From NCBI GenBank assembly GCA_028280485.1, contig JANQLS010000085.1, positions 1-64,000 of the forward strand: a stretch of DNA of 64,000 nucleotides, given 5' to 3'. Made by a program: the position numbers and the translations under genes. The stretch comes from Planctomycetota bacterium. GTDB taxonomy: Bacteria; Planctomycetota; UBA8108; JACQVS01. Of this stretch, positions 26,256 to 34,001 are shown piece after piece. Below the pieces are notes generated by a model. That model saw only the letters and a program-made list of their open reading frames with translations, had not been told where the DNA came from and made no database searches. Position 1 is the stretch's first letter. Each line of letters opens with the position of its first letter.

Positions 26256-26829
26256 CCTGGAGAATAATATTGATATTCGCCTTCAGGTAAATGTTTAGGA
26301 TTATCCTTTATGTATTGCTGAATTCGAGCTAATTGACCTTCAGATCGCACTAAGTGATCAAAGGTATCCTCTTGCCAAAATCTACCCTTCCTACCAAGCA
26401 ACTTATTGATCTTAGTTGCTGTGAATTTCTTCCAAGAAAAGCAAATATCTGACAATCTAACCTTACCTTGTCAAAGTAGAACAGACTCTCAACCACAATA
26501 TTGGAACACCTTTCATGACATAGCACGCACTCACCTAAACCTTTGTCTAAGAGATTAAAAAATTGATCAGAAAACAGCCTGTGATATTCCTTTACCTTAT
26601 CTCTTGAAATTTTTAATACGTCTTCTTTCCAACCACCCTTACTTCTTGAAATCCCATTTTTTTCAAGCCATGCATCTCTATCAGCAATCCATTCACGAAG
26701 TTCGCTTTGAGGAATGGAATCTGCAGTTCTAAAAGTAACAAAATAGGTTGATTCTTGCTGATACCAGTGGGGTAAGCTCGTTCCATAGGTGATCTCAATA
26801 TCTGCTCGGGGATCGAATAGGTAGAGCAA
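26252..26829 (-). pseudogene. REP-associated tyrosine transposase (RAYT), deleted and frameshifted
   Basis: Frame 1 from 26829 gives the RAYT N-terminus (FDPRADIEITYGTSLPHWYQ, YFVTFRTADSIPQ, GLGECVLCHER, YFDKVRL). Past about 26460 the match continues in another frame as SDICFSWKKFTATKINKLLG, RKGRFWQEDTFDHLVRS, and RIQQYIKDNPKHL to the stop at 26252. In RAYTs about 25-30 residues including the MPNHVHVL (HUH metal motif) lie between YFDKVR and the SWK block; here they are absent. Thus a small deletion has removed the HUH motif and shifted frame, and the enzyme is dead. Palindrome pairs of one family lie on both sides, so this transposase family probably once moved these repeats. Confidence 0.8.
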
Positions 26830-26927
26830 GGTTTCTCCTCTTTATTAACAAATAAATAGATCAACAGTTGAATTCAAACGCCCTCTAAAGCCTAACTTCA
26901 TTTCATCATTAAGAATGAATTTTCAGG

Positions 26928-27172
26928 GTAGTAGGCACCCGCTGTGTGCCGTTCTTCATTGGGAGAAGGGATTTATGAATGCAAAAAAATGAATCTTTTT
27001 TTGAGGAGTTCGATCAAGGTTGAATAGTTAGGTTGGAAATAAAAATAGGGTTATTAATTTTTCAACAGGTTGATGAAGAGCAGATTTAAATAGGTTCGAG
27101 TTTGAAAACTTGCTCCAGACTGAAGTCATTCGATTTTTTAATAAAAGACGGCACACAGCGGGTGCCTACTAT
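26928..27172. repeat. Inverted pair of GGCACCCGCTGTGTGCC palindromes upstream of RAYT
   Basis: Arms are at 26928-26952 and 27148-27172. Both carry the same variant (GGCACCC instead of GGCACAC), so the arms of this pair match each other exactly and differ from the other pairs. The span (245 bp) equals that at 4222-4466, though the interiors are not alike. Between 26830 and 27307 no gene is seen apart from this pair and the tRNA terminator. Confidence 0.8.
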
Positions 27173-27181
27173 CATAAAAAA

Positions 27182-27210
27182 AACCGCCGCTAGCAAAGCT
27201 AACGGCGGTT
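27182..27210 (-). terminator. Bidirectional intrinsic terminator after tRNA-Gly
   Basis: The stem AACCGCCG-TAGC / GCTA-CGGCGGTT has one mismatch and a 3-nt loop. A-runs on one side and T-runs on the other make it work in both directions. On the minus strand it lies about 100 bp past the tRNA-Gly 3' end. Confidence 0.75.
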
Positions 27211-27307
27211 TTTAAATTTGTTCCAAATCGCGTCGCGATTTGGGAGGGGGTAAAACGTTTGTTTTACCTTCCCGAGGTTGAAGCGATACTTCAACCAGTT
27301 ATTACTG

Positions 27308-27382
27308 TGGAGCGGGTGATGAGGATCGAACTCACGACAACAACGTTGGCAACGTTGTGCTCTACCGCTGAGCTACACCCGC
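27308..27382 (-). tRNA. tRNA-Gly (anticodon GCC)
   Basis: The minus strand starts GCGGGTGTAGCTCAG, with D-stem, an anticodon stem CAACG/CGTTG around loop TTGCCAA (anticodon GCC), then GTTCGATC in the T-arm, and the 3' acceptor CACCCGC followed by T and an encoded CCA. The acceptor pairs fully. 75 nt in all. Confidence 0.95.
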
Positions 27383-27504
27383 TCTAATTTCAATTTTTAG
27401 AAATCCAGAGGAATCTGTGTGCTCATGGACAAGGTTTTCATCAACCAGGCATCCACGAACACGTTCCGTCCTCGGATTAGTTTTACGATTCTGACGATGA
27501 AAGG

Positions 27505-28071
27505 CTATTTCGTCAAGATGGAAAAATCACTCTTCTTAAACAAAGATATTAATTCTAGCCCATCGGCCTTCAAGTTCTCTTCTCCACCCTCTTGGCGATC
27601 CACGACCACCATGGCTCCGACCACCTCAACTTCAGCTTCTTCCCGAACGGCCTGAACCGCCTTTAGCAAAGAACCACCAGTAGTTAAGACATCATCAACC
27701 AAGAAAACCTTCGCCCCCTTGGGAAGCGGAGGGCCTTCAACTCTTTTTTGCATACCGTGAGCCTTAGCTTCTTTTCGCACGTAAAAAAGTTGAAGGGGTA
27801 CGGATTGTTGGTGCGCTAAAACGCCCAAAGAACTGACAATCGGATCAGCTCCCGATGTGGGACCCCCCACGGCTTGAATTTCAGGTCTCGACCTAACTTC
27901 ATCCAAAAAGAGTTCTGCCAAGAGAGCCGAACCTTCAGGATCTAAGGCCACGAGGCGACCGTCGAAATAGAAATCTGTAACTTTACCGGAAGCTAATTTC
28001 ACTTCACCCGTTTGGATACAGCTTTGAATCTTTTCTTTCAGTCGGTTGAACGTATTAGAAGTCTCAGACAT
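27505..28071 (-). CDS. pyrE: Orotate phosphoribosyltransferase
   Basis: PyrE adds PRPP to orotate in pyrimidine synthesis. The substrate signature is ASGKVTDFYFDGR (about 27-39). The PRPP-binding loop is VFLVDDVLTTGGS (about 122-134), and AVGGPTSGADPIV (about 67-79) fits the family. Length, 188 residues, is normal for the short bacterial type. It stands alone among pyrimidine genes; the next gene upstream is a regulatory protein (50-bp gap). Confidence 0.93.
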   Translation of the reverse strand: MSETSNTFNRLKEKIQSCIQTGEVKLASGKVTDFYFDGRLVALDPEGSALLAELFLDEVRSRPEIQAVGGPTSGADPIVSSLGVLAHQQSVPLQLFYVRKEAKAHGMQKRVEGPPLPKGAKVFLVDDVLTTGGSLLKAVQAVREEAEVEVVGAMVVVDRQEGGEENLKADGLELISLFKKSDFSILTK

Positions 28072-28121
28072 AGCTTCAATTTCCCCTCTCAGCCACTTCT
28101 AAAAGTATGACCGAGTTCAGT

Positions 28122-29417
28122 TTAAGAAATATTCTTCTCCAGAAGGAGCAAGCGACCTTGATCCGAATAGGCCATCTCGTCAGTGCACCGGCTCATGAGT
28201 AGAATTCCCAGTCCTCCCTTTCGACCTTCTTGGATGATCTTGTCCTTCGCTTTCTCAAAGGCCTCATCCTTGTCGATTTGTGACAGGAAGAAATCGGAGT
28301 CGAAGCCCTCGCCTTGATCTTCGATCGTCAGAGAAATCTTCTCGTGGTCGACCAGAAAGTTAAGCGAGATCTGCTTCTCAGAATCCCAGCCATTGCCGTG
28401 AACTGCGGCATTATCAAGCCCCTCTTTTACTGCGGCGTAGAGTGCAGTGCAAGCTTCTTCACTATCTAAGGCCTGACGAATGATCAAATCCGCCATTTTA
28501 TTAGCCTTTTCGAGGTTGTCTCGCTGAGTTTTCAAGCTCATGCTGATCTGTTGAAGAAAGACCTTCCGATCACTGGGAACTCTCAGCAATTCAGCTTCGA
28601 TCAGACCGAAGAGCTCGTGGATATCGAAGGGATCCACAAGATAATCGTTCTCCCAGATTTTAAAATCCAAATCTTCTTCCAAACCCGCCTTATTTTTGGG
28701 GTAGATCTTCAAGAGTGAAATCAGACTTCGCTTGGGATGGACCTTCAATCGGGTAACAAAGTCCCCTAGCTCATCCATCCGTTCATCGATGACCACTAAG
28801 TCGGGCATATTCTGCTCGATCGACTCAGCAGCTTTTCGAGTATCCGTGAAAACCTTTATGTTCCCCTTCAGATGAGTGTATCGAAGGCTCAAGATTCGGG
28901 TAAAGCGAGTCATTTCAGGCGTCAACAAAACGATATTAGACCCACTGATAGGGCTATCATCCGCCTTGAGTGGGATATAGAGTCGTCTCTTGGAACTTTC
29001 TGGTACCCAGGTTGACGTTTTGCTTGAGCGTTCGTCAGTTCCTTCAATAATCTTGGAGAATTGCTTCTTTGCGGACTCCAAGTCTTTGTGAAAGGGAACC
29101 AAACTGGTCACTCCCAGCAAATGCATGGAGAGTCCGACCGTTCGGGGAACTGAAATCAACACTAACATGCCGTTTCGTTCGGCATAGAGACCGTGATAAC
29201 GAATAATCGCACTGATTCCGGTGCTATTGATATAGCTCACCTTAGAAAAATCCATGACTTGGAAACGATTTCCTTCACGGAAAGAGGTTTCAAGAGACTT
29301 TTCAAAGGCTTCATAGTTAGCAGAATCAATAAAACCCTGAGGAGTCAGGACAGAGATTGAGTTCGTGTCTGTCCCATTTAAAGGGATAGACTGGTTTTTA
29401 AAGGTGAGTTTTGGCAT
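28122..29417 (-). CDS. STAS / pseudo-receiver / HATPase anti-sigma fusion protein
   Basis: Three parts are visible. Residues 1-115 form a STAS domain (anti-anti-sigma), with phospho-acceptor candidate SYINSTGISAI (S65/T66). About 155-275 resembles a response-regulator receiver, with the Asp-like DLVVIDERM but without the N-terminal acidic pair and with LVDPFD in place of the usual LVKPFD. Residues 310-431 form a RsbW-type ATPase: KEGLDNAAVHGN (N-box), IEDQGEGFD (G1), GRKGGLGILLMS (G2). A single chain thus carries both antagonist and kinase modules. The start at the internal ATG (29417) places the STAS at the N-terminus; an upstream ATG at 29471 is also open. Sigma or other target unknown. Confidence 0.8.
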   Translation of the reverse strand: MPKLTFKNQSIPLNGTDTNSISVLTPQGFIDSANYEAFEKSLETSFREGNRFQVMDFSKVSYINSTGISAIIRYHGLYAERNGMLVLISVPRTVGLSMHLLGVTSLVPFHKDLESAKKQFSKIIEGTDERSSKTSTWVPESSKRRLYIPLKADDSPISGSNIVLLTPEMTRFTRILSLRYTHLKGNIKVFTDTRKAAESIEQNMPDLVVIDERMDELGDFVTRLKVHPKRSLISLLKIYPKNKAGLEEDLDFKIWENDYLVDPFDIHELFGLIEAELLRVPSDRKVFLQQISMSLKTQRDNLEKANKMADLIIRQALDSEEACTALYAAVKEGLDNAAVHGNGWDSEKQISLNFLVDHEKISLTIEDQGEGFDSDFFLSQIDKDEAFEKAKDKIIQEGRKGGLGILLMSRCTDEMAYSDQGRLLLLEKNIS

Positions 29418-29658
29418 CTGATTTAGTATAAAAACCGACTGGACCTTAATGAATTTACCCCAAGTCAACATCCTACCATAAAAGCTGGATACCGATTATG
29501 GGGATTGAGGCTGAATCAAAGACTTCACCCTACTCGAATGCTTGCTTCAGTACAGCCTCCGGCAAATTAGGTCTTCAAAATGCGGGTCCCAACGATCAGT
29601 CGCCCCTGTAAATCCTCAGTGATAAAATTGTAAATCATTTAATTAGAAAACTTTAAGT

Positions 29659-30135
29659 ATGCCACCCAAAATCTTATACAACTTAGAAAATGTGGATTTC
29701 AACAAGGTGGAATACACCCAAGAACAGGTTCAAAAGTTCAATCCGCAACGATTTGAGTTCGCTCAACTCGACGGAATCTATAAGCTCGACATCGAAGAAA
29801 AGGCTGTCGTCGGCTTTCGCAATATTCAGGAAGACGAATTTTGGGTTAGAGGTCACATTCCCGGCAATCCCATTTTCCCGGGAGTGCTCATGTTAGAAGC
29901 CGCAGCTCAGCTCAGTTCATTCTTTATTACTCAATACTTCGATGATGAAAGATTTATTGGTTTTGGTGGATTGGATAATGTTCGGTTTCGAGGAACGGTT
30001 CGCCCTGGTGACCACATGATCCTGATCGCCTCTGCAAAGCGTCTGTCTAAGCGAGTTTCCCTCTTTGGGTCTCAAGGTATCGTTAACGACAAAGTAGTCT
30101 TTGAAGCGGATATTACAGGCGTCTACCTCTCTTAG
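29659..30135 (+). CDS. fabZ: 3-hydroxyacyl-ACP dehydratase, FabZ type
   Basis: FabZ dehydrates 3-hydroxyacyl-ACP in fatty acid elongation. The hot-dog fold signature is GHIPGNPIFPGVLMLEAAAQ, with catalytic H66 and E80. The 50-residue N-terminal extension before the first conserved strand makes it a little longer (158 residues) than the classical protein. Related enzymes such as FabA or other hot-dog dehydratases cannot be fully excluded. It stands alone, pointing to the dnaA region. Confidence 0.88.
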   Translation: MPPKILYNLENVDFNKVEYTQEQVQKFNPQRFEFAQLDGIYKLDIEEKAVVGFRNIQEDEFWVRGHIPGNPIFPGVLMLEAAAQLSSFFITQYFDDERFIGFGGLDNVRFRGTVRPGDHMILIASAKRLSKRVSLFGSQGIVNDKVVFEADITGVYLS

Positions 30136-30289
30136 CTCTCACTCTTTATTGAAATTCACAGCGAGTCTTCAAATACACTTAATTTGGGATAAGTTCACTC
30201 TCTAAGATAGGTGTTCTTAATCTTTGATTACGACCAAGACTCTTCGATTACTTTTAATCTCCTCCCACTTATTTGACCCTTCCCCCATA

Positions 30290-30510
30290 TAGTTATTATC
30301 TATTTATTAATAGATGATGATGTTAAATAACCCTGGTTGAATTCTTAATAACTTAGTGATAGAGAATCTTAAACTCTTATTTTTTAATAGTTTGAGGAGG
30401 TTGGTTGAATTGTTAATAAGTCGAGGAATTGATAGTTATATCCCAGTGTGAACTTGGTCAAAAGATGTTAATAACTTTGGTTTGGTAGCTTTAATTGTTA
30501 ATAACCTGGT
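30290..30510. other. AT-rich region with TGTTAATAA repeats; candidate replication-related site
   Basis: The 425 bp between fabZ and the dnaA stop are AT-rich and hold three exact copies of TGTTAATAA in one orientation (30411-30419, 30466-30474, 30496-30504), plus near copies (TGTTAAATAA at 30321, CTTAATAA at about 30344). The reverse, TTATTAACA, differs at one place from the DnaA box TTATnCACA. Clustered copies beside dnaA suggest an origin or DnaA-binding region. No gene is seen here. Confidence 0.4.
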
Positions 30511-30560
30511 TATTTAAAGCATGATTTTTCACCAGATTTCTATCCGGGTTTCACCATGTT

Positions 30561-31784
30561 TTAGTGTTCGGATTTTAAGTTTTTAAGAATGATTTTGAGG
30601 TCCGACTTGATGGGGTTGTCGTCTTCGATGAGGTCAGTGATTTTATTAACAGCGTAGATGACCGTAGCGTGATTTCTATTTCCGAATGCTTTGCCGATTT
30701 CGTCAAAAGAACGTTCTGAGTGCATACGGCACAGGTACATGGCAACTTGGCGAGCTTTAACGATCGACTTATCCCGTTTACCTGATTTAAGCTCTGAAAC
30801 CTTCTTGCCGAAGTGAGAAGCCGAAACTTTCATGATGGCCGTCACTTCGAAATTCGAGGTTTGGCTTTCTTCAGAATCGGAATCGTCTTCAAGTTCATCG
30901 TAGCTTGAACTGAACTTGGTATCAGACTCAGCACTTTGAGTCAGGGCTCGAAGAAGTTCGTCGACTCGGGCTTGGAGTTCCCGGAGGTCGGGTCGGGTGC
31001 CGATGGCGATAGCTTTTAATAAATTGGGCGAAATTTGAAGCCCTCCGGCTTCGGTTTTGAATTGAAGGAACTTCAGTTTGAGTTCTTCGTCGGGGGGATC
31101 AATGAGGTTGTGAGAAGCCTGAGCTAAGCGTGAACGAGTTCGATCGCTGAGTTTTTCGATAGAGCTCGGTTTGACCTCTCCGGACAAGAAAATATGCTTT
31201 TTCTCTTCGAGGAAAGAGTCGACGACTTTATTGAAGGCATCTTGAATTATGTTGCTTCGGTTGAGGAAGCGAATTCCGTCTATTATCAATACGTCGTAGT
31301 GGGAAATCTTCTTAGTGAATGATTCGCTTTGGCTTAGAGCGTTATCGCTCGAGCTCCCTCCGCCCAAATAAGCAAATAAATCTTCACCGTTCAAAAAGAG
31401 TACGCGTAAGCCAGTCTTGGTTTTAATAAAGTGAGCGGTGGCGTGGAGGAGGTGAGACTTACCTAAACCGGTATCTGAGTGGATATAAATGAAGCAGGAA
31501 TCTTCGGGCTTTTCCTCTTTAGTGAATTTCTCTACGGCCGTGAGAGTGACGGCGTGGGCGAGTCGAGTGGAGCTACTGACAATAAAGGTCTCGAAAGTCC
31601 ATTCGGGCTGAAGAGAATTGCTGAAGTCTTTAAATGAAGGTTTTGGAGTCTTTTCAGCTGAGTTTTGAGGATCAGCGGAGTTTGCCTCAGAAAGTTTGGC
31701 ATCAATTTCTTGGTTCCTCTTCGGCGGAGGGTCGCTCCGGAGGAGATCAGAAATTGGTTTGAGGGATTCAGACTTCTCAGCCAC
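30561..31784 (-). CDS. dnaA: Chromosomal replication initiator DnaA, divergent
   Basis: DnaA binds origin boxes and opens DNA. Visible domains: a short low-complexity N-terminus (1-60) with no clear domain I, an AAA+ core (about 60-285) and a helix-turn-helix domain IV (about 315-407). Unusual residues: Walker A SDTGLGKS (103-110) where GGxGLGKT is usual; Walker B VLIIDGIRFL, with G170 in place of the second Asp; sensor 1 FLSGEVKP instead of SSDRPP. The Arg-finger segment DRTRSR (214-219) and LRELQ are present. Domain IV has GNRNHATV instead of GGRDHTTV. An acidic Ser/Asp linker (about 285-310) separates AAA+ and domain IV. It may be the only DnaA or a second copy. Confidence 0.8.
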   Translation of the reverse strand: MAEKSESLKPISDLLRSDPPPKRNQEIDAKLSEANSADPQNSAEKTPKPSFKDFSNSLQPEWTFETFIVSSSTRLAHAVTLTAVEKFTKEEKPEDSCFIYIHSDTGLGKSHLLHATAHFIKTKTGLRVLFLNGEDLFAYLGGGSSSDNALSQSESFTKKISHYDVLIIDGIRFLNRSNIIQDAFNKVVDSFLEEKKHIFLSGEVKPSSIEKLSDRTRSRLAQASHNLIDPPDEELKLKFLQFKTEAGGLQISPNLLKAIAIGTRPDLRELQARVDELLRALTQSAESDTKFSSSYDELEDDSDSEESQTSNFEVTAIMKVSASHFGKKVSELKSGKRDKSIVKARQVAMYLCRMHSERSFDEIGKAFGNRNHATVIYAVNKITDLIEDDNPIKSDLKIILKNLKSEH

Positions 31785-31949
31785 TTCGCTTCTTACCTGG
31801 TATCTTCAGACAGAATTCGTCTTACAGATTATAGATTTTGGGCTCATGGTTCTAGATGGAGAGATACTTTTCTTCTATTTCTCCGACCCATTTCGCCTTC
31901 TCTTCCAACTGATTGAGAACCAAACAACCATTTGAGAAAGTTCAGATTC

Positions 31950-32147
31950 TCAATCCAACAAGACATCCAAGACCTTATAGGGAGATTCTCTCACGATCAA
32001 CTCGTTTTGTAGGTCCTTCACATTTCCTGGATTTGGATTTATTGCAGGTGGGACATTGGAAATGTTGAAGGAATCCCAGAGTCTTCGCTCATCGAAAATC
32101 CACCGAGGAAAGTCCGTCTGAGTACTCCAACAGTTGAAATAACTCAT
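31950..32147 (-). CDS. Small hypothetical protein upstream of dnaA
   Basis: A 65-residue reading frame lies in the same direction as dnaA, with GAGG eight bases before its ATG. The composition (many W, P, D, N, hydrophobic C-terminus YKVLDVLLD) looks protein-like rather than random. It is not recognised. It may instead be non-coding, so it is offered with low confidence. The gap of 165 bp to dnaA shows no other gene. Confidence 0.35.
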   Translation of the reverse strand: MSYFNCWSTQTDFPRWIFDERRLWDSFNISNVPPAINPNPGNVKDLQNELIVRESPYKVLDVLLD

Positions 32148-32246
32148 TAAACCAGCCTCAAGGGCAGATAATCTCAGAAGTATCGTGAAGGCTCCACTTC
32201 ATTTATCGGGGCCAGGATATCAGAAGAATTTCGTGGGGTCAAACCT

Positions 32247-32348
32247 GTGTATATTTTTATAAACCCCTAGGAACAGAAGAAGATAGAATTTCAAGATCCA
32301 AACTTAATTAACAAGATTTCAAGATCTTTTTCACAAGAATGTGAACAA
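32247..32348. other. Near-consensus DnaA boxes upstream of dnaA
   Basis: Three 9-mers match TTATnCACA at eight of nine positions: TGTGTATAT (32247-32255, reverse strand), TTTTTCACA (32327-32335) and TGTGAACAA (32340-32348, reverse). The last two overlap a 16-base palindrome TTCACAAGAATGTGAA (32330-32345). The region lies between the small gene upstream of dnaA and tRNA-Ser. It could be a second candidate for the origin or a self-regulation site of dnaA. Confidence 0.35.
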
Positions 32349-32441
32349 AAAAATAGTCTGAAGAACTGGAATGTTTTGTTCTTTTTTTGATGGGGAGCCG
32401 ACAGTAAAATACCGCTCCAAAAATTTTACTGATTTCAAAGC

Positions 32442-32537
<96 letters not shown>

Positions 32538-32663
32538 AATCTTTTTTGAAGGGTTAATGGCTTTTTATCTGCATTAGATGAAATCAGTTCCTTCCTCATT
32601 TCTGACCTCTTCCCTCACTTGCATCAGCAACTGTCCTAAGCGATTTTTGCCTGTTCCTCTTCA

Positions 32664-33060
32664 TAGTGGTAGGCTCGCTCCGAGGCTGTGACTTTATTCA
32701 ATATACATTAGTAAGCCCGGAGCGTCAGCGACGGGATACGTCATCGCGATGAATCCACATCGGTATGTCAGTAGGGATAACTCAGGTATTTAATTCCCAC
32801 CCACGAAATACATAAGCATTGTCCCGTCGCTCACGCTCCGGGCTTATTAATATTGGTGCTTAATTCTTTGTTATGAATTTTGATTTCATAGGAATCTAAA
32901 AATTCACAACCTTTCCGCGAGTCGTGCCTGCCAATTATTCTTAATTTCCTGGCTTTAAAAAAATGTTTACTCGCGAGTTAAGCTATTAAGTTTATTTGGA
33001 TCCATCTATAAGGGAATAATCGTTTCGCTTCGTACGACTCGCGGAGCGAGCCTACTACTA
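32664..33060. repeat. MITE-like element with TAGGCTCGC ends, containing a nested pair
   Basis: The left end TAGTGGTAGGCTCGCTCCGAGG begins at 32664. The right end 33023-33060 (ending GCGGAGCGAGCCTACTACTA) is the same type as at 56394-56429. Inside lies the pair 32708-32850 of the CCCGGAGCGTnAGCGACGGG family, so one repeat seems to have entered another. The rest of 32536-33065 has no gene. Confidence 0.55.
32708..32850. repeat. Inverted pair of CCCGGAGCGTCAGCGACGGG repeats
   Basis: Arms at 32708-32736 and 32822-32850, inverted, bordered by TTAGTAAG and CTTATTAA. Same family as 9426-9570 and 63158-63310. Part of the interior (GGTATTTAATTCCCACCCAC) resembles the reverse complement of the interior at 63202-63232. 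Confidence 0.75.
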
Positions 33061-33065
33061 AGAAA

Positions 33066-33674
33066 TTAAAAAAGTTCTTCTAAATATTCTTTCAGCTGAA
33101 TCGCCCTCTCGACATCCTCTAAGGCTTCGACTGCGGCTTTGTAATCGGGGTCGAGTTCGATGGCTTTTAAAAAATGTTTGTAAGCTTTGTCGTAATTTTC
33201 TTCTGCTCTATAAATTAAGCCCAAGTTGTGGTGAGCTTCACAAAAATATCCCTCTTCACATTCGAGAGCTGAACGGTGTAAAACCTTAGCCTTTTTATAA
33301 TTGCCCTGAATGGCATAGAGACTTCCCAGGTAAACATAGCCGCTCGTATCGAAGGGATTTAACGCAATTTGATTTTTAAACCAACGTTCGGCCTGTTCGT
33401 AATCTTTGATCTCTTTATAGAGAAGCCCGAGTCGGCCGCAAATGTGATGTTTGTTTTCATCGGGACAACTGTCAAAGGCTCTCTTTAAAATGGATTCTGC
33501 TTGTTCGTATTGGGCTAAATCAGTCAGGGCTTCACCCAAGCGATAAAGCGCAACAACATCTTCAGAATCTATCTCAAGAATTTTCTTGGCGATAATCACC
33601 GTGGAGGCGATCAAATCACTTTTATAGGCTTTCCTCAGTGACTTTCGTAACTCGACATATTGTTCATCATCCAT
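33066..33674 (-). CDS. TPR-repeat protein
   Basis: This 202-residue protein without signal peptide is almost all tetratricopeptide repeat: about four TPRs between residues 40 and 195, with A-L-x-x-x-x-x-L-x-P patterns (EALTDLAQYEQAESILKRAF, FKNQIALNPFDTSGYVYLGS, HHNLGLIYRAEENYDKAYKH, FLKAIELDPDYKAAVEAL). It probably acts as a cytoplasmic scaffold. Its specific role is unknown. The stop is 6 bases past the right end of a palindromic element. Confidence 0.85.
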   Translation of the reverse strand: MDDEQYVELRKSLRKAYKSDLIASTVIIAKKILEIDSEDVVALYRLGEALTDLAQYEQAESILKRAFDSCPDENKHHICGRLGLLYKEIKDYEQAERWFKNQIALNPFDTSGYVYLGSLYAIQGNYKKAKVLHRSALECEEGYFCEAHHNLGLIYRAEENYDKAYKHFLKAIELDPDYKAAVEALEDVERAIQLKEYLEELF

Positions 33675-34001
33675 AATATATATTCACTTAGAGCAATGCT
33701 CTTCTGAGATGGTGGAGCCCCTTCCTCTTCAATGTGTTCCCTAAGGTTGGAACTTAACGAGTTTTATAAAACGGCCGTCACTGTCTGTCTTGTCGTATTT
33801 TTAAAGCAAGTAAAAGTAGGAGTAAAGGCGGATCAAACCTTCAAATGAATTCTAAAGCCTGGGTGGGTTTTCGCTACAAAATTGAAAATGAAATTTGGTG
33901 GGAATCAAAACAACTAAGGGTGAAACCATTGAAATGTTTTCATTCAATGACTCCACCCTCGGATAGCGTTCTTAACGATATTACTTAGTTAACAGAAGTA
34001 T
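33675..34001. other. Intergenic, nothing recognised
   Basis: These 327 bases between the beta-barrel protein's stop and the start of the TPR gene show no coding frame, tRNA or strong palindrome that I could support. Confidence 0.5.

Noticed and set aside
26099..27172. Repeated palindromes read as a CRISPR array
   Set aside because: Copies alternate in orientation, are few, and are not separated by equal spacers. They fit REP-type repeats linked to the RAYT.
27419..27655. Plus-strand frame across the pyrE 3' end
   Set aside because: It overlaps pyrE, has a low-complexity Thr/Ser tail and no ribosome site.
30290..30510. TGTTAATAA copies as a CRISPR or satellite
   Set aside because: Copies are 9 bases, irregularly spaced and degenerate, so a protein-binding cluster is more likely.
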